Positions 16,408-23,541 of a stretch of 64,000 nt of DNA are shown here, in pieces. The stretch comes from Frankiales bacterium. Lineage in GTDB: Bacteria > Actinomycetota > Actinomycetes > Mycobacteriales > Jatrophihabitantaceae. The notes below the pieces were generated by a model. It saw nothing but the letters and a program-made list of their open reading frames with translations, was not told where the DNA came from and did not search any database. A program made the position numbers and the translations under genes. Location of the stretch: the NCBI GenBank assembly GCA_025966315.1, contig JAOPUZ010000071.1, positions 100,748 through 164,747 on the forward strand. The letters are read 5' to 3'. Position 1 is the first letter of the stretch; each line of letters starts with the position of its first letter.

Positions 16408-16944
16408 GTGCCTCGATGCAGCGTCGCCGTGACCGGTGCACCGCTGTCCGCACGAACGACCGATCTTGTCCTCGCTGTCCAGGGCGCCGGCTACGAGGTG
16501 GACCTCATCGCCACGCCGGCCTCGGCGGAGTGGGTCGACCTCGCAGCCGTCACCGCGGCGACGGGTGCGGAGCTGCGCAACGCTCGTCGATCTGAGTCTT
16601 CGGTTCGGTTGCCGTTGCCGGACTGTCTGGTCATCTGTCCGGCCACGTTCAACACCATCAACAAGACCGCAGCGGGCATCGGGGATACCCACGCGCACAG
16701 CTTCTTCTGCGAGTGCATCGCAGCCCGCCTTCCGACGGTCGTCGTTCCGATGATCAACGACCGGCTCTGGCGTCACCCCGCCTTAGCCGACAGCATCGCC
16801 CGATTGAAATTCGCCGGCTCCCATTTTATCGACGTGCATACGGGCCGCACGGAACTAAGGCCGGTGACCTCAGGCCACGGCCGCGAGGTCGTCACCGCCT
16901 TCGATCCGAACTGGATCGTTGCAAGCCTTCGAGCGGCCGGCTAG
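16408..16944 (+). CDS. Flavoprotein (PPC decarboxylase-like fold)
   Basis: 178 residues from GTG at 16408. Flavin-binding Rossmann-like fold: an N-terminal strand CSVAVTGAPLSARTTDLVLAVQGAGYEVDLIATPAS, then the signature LVICPATFNTINKTAAGIGDTHA, equivalent to the PxMNxxMW/PATANTxAK loop of phosphopantothenoylcysteine decarboxylases, and VVVPMINDRLWRHPA. Only this domain is present, so it is a stand-alone homologue rather than CoaBC. Substrate unknown. Probable operon with the XRE gene. Its stop overlaps the stop of a small convergent gene. Confidence 0.85.
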   Translation: MPRCSVAVTGAPLSARTTDLVLAVQGAGYEVDLIATPASAEWVDLAAVTAATGAELRNARRSESSVRLPLPDCLVICPATFNTINKTAAGIGDTHAHSFFCECIAARLPTVVVPMINDRLWRHPALADSIARLKFAGSHFIDVHTGRTELRPVTSGHGREVVTAFDPNWIVASLRAAG

Positions 16945-17213
16945 TGGTCAGGATCGATCGTTTTGGCTTCCTGCCGTGGATGAGTTCGCCGGTGCTGACG
17001 GAACAGGTTCCAGCAGTTCAGCAAGATGCCTGCACCGAGCACAAGCTGGCCTGTCGTCTTCGGACCAGTGAAGGTCAGGACCACACCGCCGATGACGAGG
17101 ACGATCACGACGGACGCGACGACCCACTCGCTGGCCGAGTACATGCTCCACCGTGGTCTTCGCATGCGTTCGATCCTGCCACCGGCGGCTGATCCCGGCT
17201 TCTTCGCAGACAT
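16941..17213 (-). CDS. Possible two-helix membrane protein
   Basis: Up to 90 residues from ATG at 17213; ATG at 17165 (MRRPRWSMYSASEW), with AGGA upstream, is an alternative. Two hydrophobic segments (EWVVASVVIVLVIGGVVLTF and GQLVLGAGILLNCWNLF) and a basic C-terminus give a credible small membrane protein. It is the only minus-strand gene candidate in the AICE and its stop overlaps the flavoprotein stop. Could be an exclusion or transfer-related protein, but that is a guess. Confidence 0.45.
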   Translation of the reverse strand: MSAKKPGSAAGGRIERMRRPRWSMYSASEWVVASVVIVLVIGGVVLTFTGPKTTGQLVLGAGILLNCWNLFRQHRRTHPRQEAKTIDPDH

Positions 17214-17260
17214 CAATCGGATGATTCTGTAGCCACTGCCCGTATTTGTTGACTGCAGAG

Positions 17261-17276
17261 CCGCACTTTTGTGCGG
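17261..17276. promoter_or_regulatory. Small perfect hairpin upstream of pra
   Basis: CCGCAC-TTTT-GTGCGG: a 6-bp stem with a TTTT loop, about 95 bp before pra. Could be an operator for the element's regulator or a weak terminator. Confidence 0.35.
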
Positions 17277-17370
17277 GTAGTACTCGCAGACGACCCGATC
17301 GTGCCGATCGCCGTTTTGATTCTCTTCGCCGCCGCGCGACCGCGCGTGGCCAACAGTGAGGAGACAGATC

Positions 17371-17790
17371 GTGGCGATGCCGCGCAGGATCAATATCGAG
17401 TTTGGTGAGGTGTTCCCGTACGGGGCGTTCGTGGTGTCGGAGGTGACGCCGCTGCGGGACTTTGATCGGTCGACGAAGGACAAGCCGGTCCAGATGGTCG
17501 ACCCGGACACCGGCCTTCTGTTGTGGTCGGTGGATGTGATCGACCCTGATCCGGAGGCGCGGAAGGCTGAGCGTCAGTTCTCGGTCCGGATCGCGGCCAA
17601 GGTCAGCCCGGTATTGCCGGCGTCAATGCCGGAAGCACCGTTCAAGCCGGTCGAGTTCGAGGGCCTGACCGCGACCGCCTACGTGGCGCAGCAGGGCGAC
17701 TCCCGGCCCCGGCTGGCGTGGTCGTTCCGCGCGACCGACCTGCACGCACCCCGCAGCTCGAAGTCGGCGTCGTCGCCGGCCGCCGCCTAG
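17371..17790 (+). CDS. pra: Plasmid replication, integration and excision activator (Pra-like)
   Basis: 139 residues from GTG at 17371 (AGGAGA 7 nt upstream; ATG at 17377 also possible). The sequence FPYGAFVVSEVTPLRDFDRSTKDKPVQMVDPDTGLLLWSVDVIDPDPEARKAERQFSVRIAAKV, then PFKPVEFEGLTATAYV, is the Pra family pattern found in AICEs of the pSAM2 group, where Pra switches on repSA, xis and int. Starts the transfer-replication gene series and is preceded by about 160 bp without a plus-strand gene, the likely control region. Confidence 0.85.
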   Translation: MAMPRRINIEFGEVFPYGAFVVSEVTPLRDFDRSTKDKPVQMVDPDTGLLLWSVDVIDPDPEARKAERQFSVRIAAKVSPVLPASMPEAPFKPVEFEGLTATAYVAQQGDSRPRLAWSFRATDLHAPRSSKSASSPAAA

Positions 17791-17806
17791 GGCGGGTGAA
17801 CCGCTG

Positions 17807-18004
17807 ATGAGTGTGGTCGCGGTGGCGCTGCTGCTCGGGGTGCTGGTGGCGTTTCTGGTCAAGGTCAAGCAGACAAAGCTCGGCGCCGCCCTGGTCGCGG
17901 TCATCTTCGGGCTGGTCCTGGGAGCGACGCCGGCCGGCCCGCAGGTCAACCACCCGCTGACGCAGGCGGGCGGCACGGCGTGGGCGTGGGTGCAGGGCCT
18001 GTGA
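17807..18004 (+). CDS. Small membrane protein, Spd-like
   Basis: 65 residues from ATG at 17807: one strong membrane segment (MSVVAVALLLGVLVAFLVKV), a second moderately hydrophobic one (LGAALVAVIFGLVLGATP), and a short tail. Such small membrane genes sit before traB in actinomycete conjugative elements and are called Spd (intramycelial spread) genes. The stop TGA overlaps the GTG start of the translocase by 4 nt. Spd assignment is by size, topology and position. Confidence 0.7.
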   Translation: MSVVAVALLLGVLVAFLVKVKQTKLGAALVAVIFGLVLGATPAGPQVNHPLTQAGGTAWAWVQGL

Positions 18005-19545
18005 ACCGGCTCGGCGCCACCCGCCACGACGACGGCCCGGTCCGGGTCCAGCTCGCGAAAGTGCACGTCCCGCTGTCCGCGGTGGTCGGGGCGTGGCTGG
18101 CCCGCAAACTCGCCGCCGGGATCGTCGGCATCGTGAAGCACCCGGCTCGGATCGGGCTGGTGATCGTCCTCGGCGTGCTGTGGGATCTGGATCTTCGCTA
18201 CGGCCCGTGGCCGATCCTGCTCACCGTCCTGTGCACGGTGCAGCTGCTGGCGGTGTGGCGGTTCCGCTGGCCCGACTCGTTCCGCCGCCACGTCACCTGG
18301 CGGGCCCGGGGCGTGTGGCGGGCACGGCGGATGTATCGGTTCGTGTGGCAACCCGCGATGGTCACCACCGGCCTCGCCGTCACCCTCGACGGGAAGGAGT
18401 TCCTGCCCTCGATCCGCTCCATCCGCTCGTCTGAATCGGTCGATCAGGTGTCGGTCCGGATGCTGCCCGGTCAATGTCTGGCGGACTGGGCCGCCGCCGC
18501 ACCCCGGTTGGCGCAGACGTTCGGGGTGCTCGACGCCCGCGTGCGGTCGGTGCCGCGTGACCCGCGCCGGGTCGTGCTGTGGCTACTCACCCACGACCCC
18601 CTCACCAGCACCGTTCCGCCTTTCCAACCGTCGCAGCCGGTGGACCTGGCCGCGCTACCGGTCGCCAAACGGGAGGACGGGCTCACGTATCGGCTGCGGC
18701 TGCTCGGTACGCACGTCCTGATCGTCGGCGCGACCGGCTCAGGAAAAGGGTCGGTGCTGTGGTCGGTGCTGGCCGCGCTCGGACCCGCCATCCGGGACCG
18801 GCTAGTGGAGGTGTGGGCGATCGACCCGAAAGGCGGCATGGAACTCGCCCCCGGCGCGGGCCTGTTCACCCGCTTCTCCTACGGCGACGGGGACGCGTTC
18901 GAACACGACTACGCCGCGATCCTCGAGGACGCCGTCGCGGTGATGCGCCGCCGACAGACCGCGCTCCGGGGCGTGACCAGACGGCACGAGCCGACGACCG
19001 ACGAGCCGTTGACCCTGCTGGTTGTCGACGAACTCGCCTCGCTCACGGCGTACGTGACCGACCGGGACGCGAAACGTCGCATCGCGGCCGCACTGTCGCT
19101 GCTGCTGTCCCAAGGCCGCGCGGTCGGCGTGAGCGTGATCGGGGCGTTGCAAGACCCCCGCAAAGAGGTGCTGCCGTTCCGGGACCTGTTCCCGACCCGG
19201 ATCGCGCTGCGGCTGTCCGAAGCCGAACAGGTCACCCTCGTCCTCGGGCACGGCGCACGCGACCGGGGCGCTCGCTGCGACCTCATCGCCGAGTCCACGC
19301 CCGGGGTTGGTTACGTCACCCTGGACGGAGTCGCCGAACCGGTCCGGGTCCGCTTCGCCCACCACACCGACCCCGACATCACCGAACTGGCGCGCACCTA
19401 TTCGCCGCACGCCGCTGACCCGGACAGAGTCCAGGTCGCGCCGTCGATGCTCACCGCCACGGGGGCGACCGAGCACCAGACGGGCCAGCAACCACAACTG
19501 AAAAACCGGCCCGAGTTCCGGTGGCCGTGGGAGAAGAACGCATGA
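18001..19545 (+). CDS. FtsK/SpoIIIE-type DNA translocase for conjugation (TraB/TraSA)
   Basis: 514 residues from GTG at 18001. Two membrane helices near residues 50-85, then an FtsK motor domain: Walker A VGATGSGKGS (243-250) and Walker B LTLLVVDELASL (about 340). The region VISxxGALQDPRKEVLPFRDLFPTRIALR is typical of TraB ATPases. TraB moves double-stranded DNA between mycelia without a nicking relaxase, the hallmark of AICE transfer. It overlaps both neighbours by 4 nt (Spd-like gene and WhiB-like gene). Confidence 0.92.
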   Translation: MNRLGATRHDDGPVRVQLAKVHVPLSAVVGAWLARKLAAGIVGIVKHPARIGLVIVLGVLWDLDLRYGPWPILLTVLCTVQLLAVWRFRWPDSFRRHVTWRARGVWRARRMYRFVWQPAMVTTGLAVTLDGKEFLPSIRSIRSSESVDQVSVRMLPGQCLADWAAAAPRLAQTFGVLDARVRSVPRDPRRVVLWLLTHDPLTSTVPPFQPSQPVDLAALPVAKREDGLTYRLRLLGTHVLIVGATGSGKGSVLWSVLAALGPAIRDRLVEVWAIDPKGGMELAPGAGLFTRFSYGDGDAFEHDYAAILEDAVAVMRRRQTALRGVTRRHEPTTDEPLTLLVVDELASLTAYVTDRDAKRRIAAALSLLLSQGRAVGVSVIGALQDPRKEVLPFRDLFPTRIALRLSEAEQVTLVLGHGARDRGARCDLIAESTPGVGYVTLDGVAEPVRVRFAHHTDPDITELARTYSPHAADPDRVQVAPSMLTATGATEHQTGQQPQLKNRPEFRWPWEKNA

Positions 19546-19943
19546 GCCGCCCCACCAGCGGTCAGCTCGCGTTCCCGCTCACCGTCCCGCCACTGGCACC
19601 GCAAGCGCGGCAGGAGCTGCTAGGTCTGATGCGGTTTGACTGGCAGGCTGACGCCGCCTGCGCGGGGATCCTCACCGGCGCGGCCGACCCGTTTTACCCC
19701 GAACCCATCACCGGGACGAACCGCATAGCCAATAGCGTTAACGAGGTCGCCAAAGCCGTGTGCCTGGACTGCCCGGTCCGGATCTCCTGCCTCGCCGCCG
19801 CGCTCGTCACCAACGAGACCCACGGCGTGTGGGGTGGGGCGAGCCCGACGGATCGGGACCGGATCAAGGTCAACCTCGCCTTGGGTGACCCGGTCGGGGT
19901 CGCGTTGCGCGCCAACATCCGCCCGAAACGATCCGCCGCATGA
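19542..19943 (+). CDS. WhiB-family iron-sulfur regulator carried by the AICE
   Basis: 133 residues; ATG at 19542 overlaps the translocase stop. The four WhiB cysteines are visible: ADAACAGI, then VCLDCPVRISC (CxxCx5C) plus the GVWGG turn (THGVWGGASPTDRDRI). WhiB proteins hold a [4Fe-4S] cluster and bind sigma factor to control transcription. One coded between traB and repSA suggests the element regulates its own replication or transfer in answer to redox or host state. ATGA overlap with repSA. Confidence 0.9.
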   Translation: MSRPTSGQLAFPLTVPPLAPQARQELLGLMRFDWQADAACAGILTGAADPFYPEPITGTNRIANSVNEVAKAVCLDCPVRISCLAAALVTNETHGVWGGASPTDRDRIKVNLALGDPVGVALRANIRPKRSAA

Positions 19944-21436
19944 GCACGCTTCGGATCACTGACGATCTGGCCCGCGACCTGGCCGCCGCTGAGGGGGCCT
20001 GCGTTCGGCCCCTGTTGCGACGCCTGACCGACCAGAGCACCGGCAACGCCTCGATTGTTGTCCTGCCGTGCGGGTCGACCCGGACCGCGCAATGTCCGTC
20101 CTGCGCCGACAAAGCCCGCCGGCTTCGGATGCAGCAATGCGCCGAAGGCTGGCACCGCACCGACGAACCACCCACGCCCGACACCGATGACGACGAGCGG
20201 GACCAGCTCGAAGCAGACCAAGACGACGAGGACGGGTCGGAGCGTCGGGTCCGGTCCACCCGCCGCCGGCAAGACGCCCCCAACCTGCCCCGGCTACCGG
20301 TGGAGGACCGGACCGTCGGCCACACATTCACCAGCCCGGACGGCAAAACCTACCGGCCCTCAATGTTCGTCACCCTGACCCTGCCCTCCTACGGCCGCAT
20401 CACCCCCGGCCACGGGACACCCCCCAACCCCAGCGCCTACGACTACCGCCGCGCCGCCCTGGACGCGCTGCACTTCTCCAAGCTGGTCGACCGGTGGGTG
20501 CAGAACCTCCGCCGCGCGGTCGGCTACAACGTCCAATACTTCGCCGCCGTCGAAGCCCAACGACGCCTCGCACCCCACCTACACACCGCCCTGCGTGGCG
20601 CGATCCCCCGCGCGCTACTCAAACAAGTCACCGCCGCCACCTACCACCAGATCTGGTGGCCATCCCTCGACCACCCCATCTACACCGACCCCGACACCCT
20701 CCCCGTCTGGGACGCCGACACCAGCAACTACCTCGACCCGACCACCGGCGAAGTGCTCACCACCTGGGCTGACGCCCTGGACCAGCTCGACCACGACCAC
20801 ACCGCTAAGCCAATGCACGTCCTGCGCTTCGGCCAACAAACCGACATCCAAGGCATCATCGCCCCCTCACCCGACGCCGACCGCACCATCCGCTACCTCA
20901 CCAAATACCTCGCCAAATCAGTCGCCGACACCTACGACACCACCGACGAACCCACCCCCGCCCGGGCACAACACCTCCGCCGGCTACACCACGAAGTCCG
21001 CTACATACCCTGCTCACCCCGCTGCGCCAACTGGCTCCGCCACGGCATCCAACCCGACCAACCCCGACCCGGCCTCCAACCCGGCCACTGCCCGTCCAAA
21101 GCCCACGACCGCCACCACCTCGGCCTGGGCGGACGCCGCGTCCTCGTCTCCCGCAAATGGACCGGCAAAACCCTCACCGACCACAAGGCCGACCGCGCCG
21201 CCATCGTCCGCGCCGTCCTCGCCGAAGCCGGCATCGACATGCACGACACCCAGCGGACCACCGCCGACCAGACCACCGCTGACGGGCGACCCCGCTGGCG
21301 CTGGGAACCCCTCACCCACAACCACACCACCTACCAAACCGCCCTCGCCCACGCCATCAACGAAGCCCGCCAATGGCGCCAGCAATACCAAGCCGCCAAA
21401 CAACGAGCCAACGCCCCGCCGAGCACCAAGCCGTAA
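19940..21436 (+). CDS. repSA: Replication initiator RepSA (rolling-circle type)
   Basis: 498 residues. N-terminal CGSTRTAQCPSC (about 44-55) looks like a zinc knuckle; an acidic linker follows (about 78-108). The APHLHTALRG at about 211-220 gives the HxH metal motif of HUH nucleases, and RYLTKYLAKSVADTYD probably carries the nicking Tyr. RepSA of pSAM2 nicks the origin and drives rolling-circle replication of the excised circle. The DNA is extremely C-rich, which opens long false frames on both strands. Last of the overlapping transfer-replication series. Confidence 0.92.
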   Translation: MSTLRITDDLARDLAAAEGACVRPLLRRLTDQSTGNASIVVLPCGSTRTAQCPSCADKARRLRMQQCAEGWHRTDEPPTPDTDDDERDQLEADQDDEDGSERRVRSTRRRQDAPNLPRLPVEDRTVGHTFTSPDGKTYRPSMFVTLTLPSYGRITPGHGTPPNPSAYDYRRAALDALHFSKLVDRWVQNLRRAVGYNVQYFAAVEAQRRLAPHLHTALRGAIPRALLKQVTAATYHQIWWPSLDHPIYTDPDTLPVWDADTSNYLDPTTGEVLTTWADALDQLDHDHTAKPMHVLRFGQQTDIQGIIAPSPDADRTIRYLTKYLAKSVADTYDTTDEPTPARAQHLRRLHHEVRYIPCSPRCANWLRHGIQPDQPRPGLQPGHCPSKAHDRHHLGLGGRRVLVSRKWTGKTLTDHKADRAAIVRAVLAEAGIDMHDTQRTTADQTTADGRPRWRWEPLTHNHTTYQTALAHAINEARQWRQQYQAAKQRANAPPSTKP

Positions 21437-21623
21437 GGGGCTCTGGGGCCGGTTGTCCCCGCGAAACCAGCGGCACGCCTGCCACCTCCGCGACCACACC
21501 TCCCGGTCACGTCCCGCCCTATCGCAACTTCCCGTCGGGGGCTCGCAAGCCCTATCTCCCCAGAGCCGCCCTCAAGGTACCCAGCTCGGCAAATCCAATC
21601 CCAGACCAAGGAGATCGATATCA
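21437..21623. other. Intergenic region with a separated 10-bp inverted repeat
   Basis: GGCTCTGGGG at 21439-21448 pairs with CCCCAGAGCC at 21558-21567. It lies between repSA and xis; possible replication origin or control site for xis-int. Weak evidence. Confidence 0.3.
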
Positions 21624-21818
21624 GTGAGCACGTTCTTGTCCGTCCCAGAGGCAGCGGAGTTCTTGAACACGACCGAGCGCTTCGTTCGGCGGATGGTCGA
21701 GGAACGGCGCGTGCCCTTTCACCGCTTCGGGCGCCACGTTCGCATTTCGCGGGCTGACCTGGAAGCTTTCGTTGCGGCGAGCCGGGTCGAGCTGCCGCCA
21801 TCGCGCTGGATCGCCTGA
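21624..21818 (+). CDS. xis: Excisionase (MerR/HTH_17-type DNA-binding protein)
   Basis: 64 residues from GTG at 21624, with AAGGAGAT upstream. FLSVPEAAEFLNTTERFVRRMVEERRVPFHRFGRHVRISRADLEAFVAA is the winged-helix excisionase pattern (HTH_17). Its stop TGA overlaps the integrase ATG by one base, the normal xis-int coupling in AICEs. It would bend attachment-site DNA and steer the integrase toward excision. Confidence 0.9.
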   Translation: MSTFLSVPEAAEFLNTTERFVRRMVEERRVPFHRFGRHVRISRADLEAFVAASRVELPPSRWIA

Positions 21819-22990
21819 TGGCCGCTGCGCGCCGTGATTGGGGCAGAGTTCGCCGGCTGCCCTCTGGTCGCTGGCAAGCTCGGTATCCGGGGCCGGACGG
21901 CCTCCTTCGACCCGCACCCGACACTTTCGTGCGCAAGGCTGAGGCCACGGACTGGCTAGCGAACAAGCGCACCGAGATCAGCCGCGATGACTGGATCAAC
22001 CCGGACTTCGCGGCGGTCACTCTGAGGGAATTCGGCAGTCGGTGGATTCGGGAGCGCAGGATCGCGGAGACAACTCGGGAGCGTTACGAATTCGCCTTCG
22101 AGAAGCATGTGATCCCGCACATCGGCGAGTTACCCCTTGGCAAGATCCGCGATCAGACCATCCGGAGTTGGTACGCGCGACTGCATGACTCCGAAGTTGG
22201 AACGGCCAGCATCTCTAAGGCGTATCGGCTACTGCATGCGATCTTTTCGACCGCCGTCGATGATCTTCTCGTCCGGCGGAACCCGTGCCGCATCAAAGGC
22301 GCATCGTCGGACAGATCGGCTGAGCGCTCGGTCTTGAGCATCGAGGAGGTCTTCCGCATCGCCGGGGCGGTTCCGCCGCGTTACCGGGCGCTGATCCTGC
22401 TTGCTGCGTTCACCAGCCTTCGGTTCGGCGAGCTGGCCGCGCTCCAGCGACGCCACGTCGACCTCGGTGCGCAGGAGATTTCGGTACGACGGTCTCAGGC
22501 CGAACTCCGAGGCGGACGTCGACTGATCAAAGACCCGAAGAGCGGCGCCGGAATCCGCGATGTAGCCGTGCCCGCCGAGATCCTCGCTGAGTTGTGGGAC
22601 CACCTGGTCAAGTTCATCGAGCCCGGAGACGAAGCCCTTGTGTTCAGTGGCCCGAAGGGTGGCTCCTTGCGGCGACACAACTTTCGGAAGATCTGGCTGG
22701 ACGCGCTCGTCGAGGCCCACGTCGCTCGTACCGACGTGCACTTTCACGACCTGCGTCACACGGGCAACGACCTGGCCGCCAAGACCGGAGCATCGACTCG
22801 TGAACTGATGGCTCGCATGGGTCACGCGTCGATGCGTGCCGCGTTGATCTACCAGCACGCAAGCCGGGACCGAGACCGAGAGATCGCCTCGCAGATCAAT
22901 TCGAACCTGATGCGGTCACGGCCCCAACCGAGGGCAAGCAACAAAGACCAGGGGCACGTGGCGGGCACGAGCAACGAGGAGGCCGGCTAA
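21818..22990 (+). CDS. int: Tyrosine site-specific integrase
   Basis: 390 residues. N-terminal arm-binding region (about 1-60), SAM-like core-binding domain (about 67-150), and a catalytic domain with Arg in SLRFGELAALQ, HDLRHTG (His-x-x-Arg), GH in MARMGHAS and the nucleophile Tyr in LIYQHAS. All catalytic residues are present. The stop lies 51 bp from the attachment repeat, the usual int-att arrangement. The target is tRNA-Ala(UGC), shown by the repeat. A candidate arm site lies inside the 3' end of the gene (22952-22969). Confidence 0.95.
   Translation: MAAARRDWGRVRRLPSGRWQARYPGPDGLLRPAPDTFVRKAEATDWLANKRTEISRDDWINPDFAAVTLREFGSRWIRERRIAETTRERYEFAFEKHVIPHIGELPLGKIRDQTIRSWYARLHDSEVGTASISKAYRLLHAIFSTAVDDLLVRRNPCRIKGASSDRSAERSVLSIEEVFRIAGAVPPRYRALILLAAFTSLRFGELAALQRRHVDLGAQEISVRRSQAELRGGRRLIKDPKSGAGIRDVAVPAEILAELWDHLVKFIEPGDEALVFSGPKGGSLRRHNFRKIWLDALVEAHVARTDVHFHDLRHTGNDLAAKTGASTRELMARMGHASMRAALIYQHASRDRDREIASQINSNLMRSRPQPRASNKDQGHVAGTSNEEAG
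22952..22969 (+). promoter_or_regulatory. Candidate integrase arm-type site, right end
   Basis: GGGCACGTGGCGGGCACG, 17 of 18 bases identical to the left-end copy at 11967-11984 and in the same orientation, 73 bp from the attachment repeat. It sits inside the last codons of int. Confidence 0.5.
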
Positions 22991-23041
22991 TGGCCAGCTC
23001 AGAAAAGAACGGAGGCCCCGAAAGTCGGGACCTTCGAGTGT

Positions 23042-23084
23042 GTGGAGACGAAGAGAATCGAACTCTCAACCCCTGCCTTGCAAA
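23042..23084. repeat. int-proximal attachment site within the intact tRNA-Ala
   Basis: 43 bp identical to 11817-11859. Here it forms the 3' part of the complete tRNA gene, so the element supplied a replacement 3' end and kept the tRNA functional. Confidence 0.93.
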
Positions 23085-23115
23085 GGCAGTGCTCTGCCAA
23101 TTGAGCTACGTCCCC
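23043..23115 (-). tRNA. alaT: tRNA-Ala (anticodon UGC)
   Basis: 73 nt, cloverleaf complete: acceptor GGGGACG with CGTCTCC, including the G3:U70 pair that is the alanine identity element; D arm GCTC/GAGC; anticodon stem CTGCC/GGCAG around TTTGCAA; T arm GAGAG-TTCGATT-CTCTT. CCA is not encoded. Its 3' half is contributed by the AICE. Confidence 0.97.
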
Positions 23116-23173
23116 GGATACCGGGAAATGCCGGTGTTCGAGCCAGTTCGGCTCGAACCCGCACAGCAACCGA

Positions 23174-23284
23174 TCAGGAACGCGTGGCCTGCCGCCACAC
23201 GTCCGTACTCTCCTGACCCTTCTTGCGCTTGATGACCGCTGCCACTCCGACGGCGGCCGCCGCGATCGCGAGCAGTTTCTTCAT
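23174..23284 (-). CDS. DLW-39 family protein (36 aa)
   Basis: 36 residues: MKKLLAIAAAAVGVAAVIKRKKG then QESTDVWRQATRS. The hydrophobic N-terminus, KRKKG turn and DxW near the C-terminus match the actinobacterial DLW-39 family (about 39 residues). It sits between tRNA-Ile and tRNA-Ala on the same strand, its usual position near gyrA. Predicted single membrane segment; function unknown. Easily missed because of its length. Confidence 0.85.
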   Translation of the reverse strand: MKKLLAIAAAAVGVAAVIKRKKGQESTDVWRQATRS

Positions 23285-23348
23285 GCGACACACTCCAGGG
23301 TGCGGTGCCGAAGCACCGACCGCCTCGGCTGGCGGTCGATCACGGCAG

Positions 23349-23422
23349 TGGGCCTAGGAGGACTTGAACCTCCGGCCTCATCCTTATCAGGGATGCGCTC
23401 TAACCATCTGAGCTATAGGCCC
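23349..23422 (-). tRNA. ileT: tRNA-Ile (anticodon GAU)
   Basis: 74 nt. Acceptor GGGCCTA pairs with TAGGCCC; anticodon loop in CATCC-CTGATAA-GGATG gives GAU; T arm GGAGG-TTCAAGT-CCTCC. The ileT-alaT order downstream of gyrA is the mycobacterial arrangement. Confidence 0.97.
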
Positions 23423-23541
23423 ATCACGCAGTACGCGCGAGGAGTCACATTACCGGCTGCCTAAGCCCCATCCCAAACCGGATCTGGGGTGCGGGCGCCG
23501 ATCACCGCCACCGGCCCAGTTGAACCTCCGGAGGACGGCGC

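Larger units (their letters stand above)
11817..23084. mobile_element. Actinomycete integrative and conjugative element (AICE) in tRNA-Ala(UGC)
   Basis: About 11.2 kb bounded by a perfect 43-bp direct repeat, with the intact tRNA at the right end. The module order is the classic AICE set in the pSAM2 manner: pra (17371), Spd-like gene, FtsK/TraB translocase (18001), WhiB-like gene, repSA (19940), xis (21624) and int (21818). Genes from 17807 to 21436 are linked by 4-nt overlaps, and xis and int overlap by 1 nt. Cargo from 12258 to 16944 has lower GC in its 12.9-14.7 kb part. All backbone genes look intact, so the element is probably functional. Confidence 0.93.

Noticed and set aside
20595..21818. 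407-codon frame covering most of repSA in another phase
   Set aside because: Thr/Pro/Ser-rich translation caused by C-rich repSA codons; only its last 65 codons (xis) are real, with their own ribosome site and start.
23106..23291. 61-codon minus-strand frame over the DLW-39 locus
   Set aside because: It runs into tRNA-Ala and lacks a family match, while the other frame gives the DLW-39 protein.
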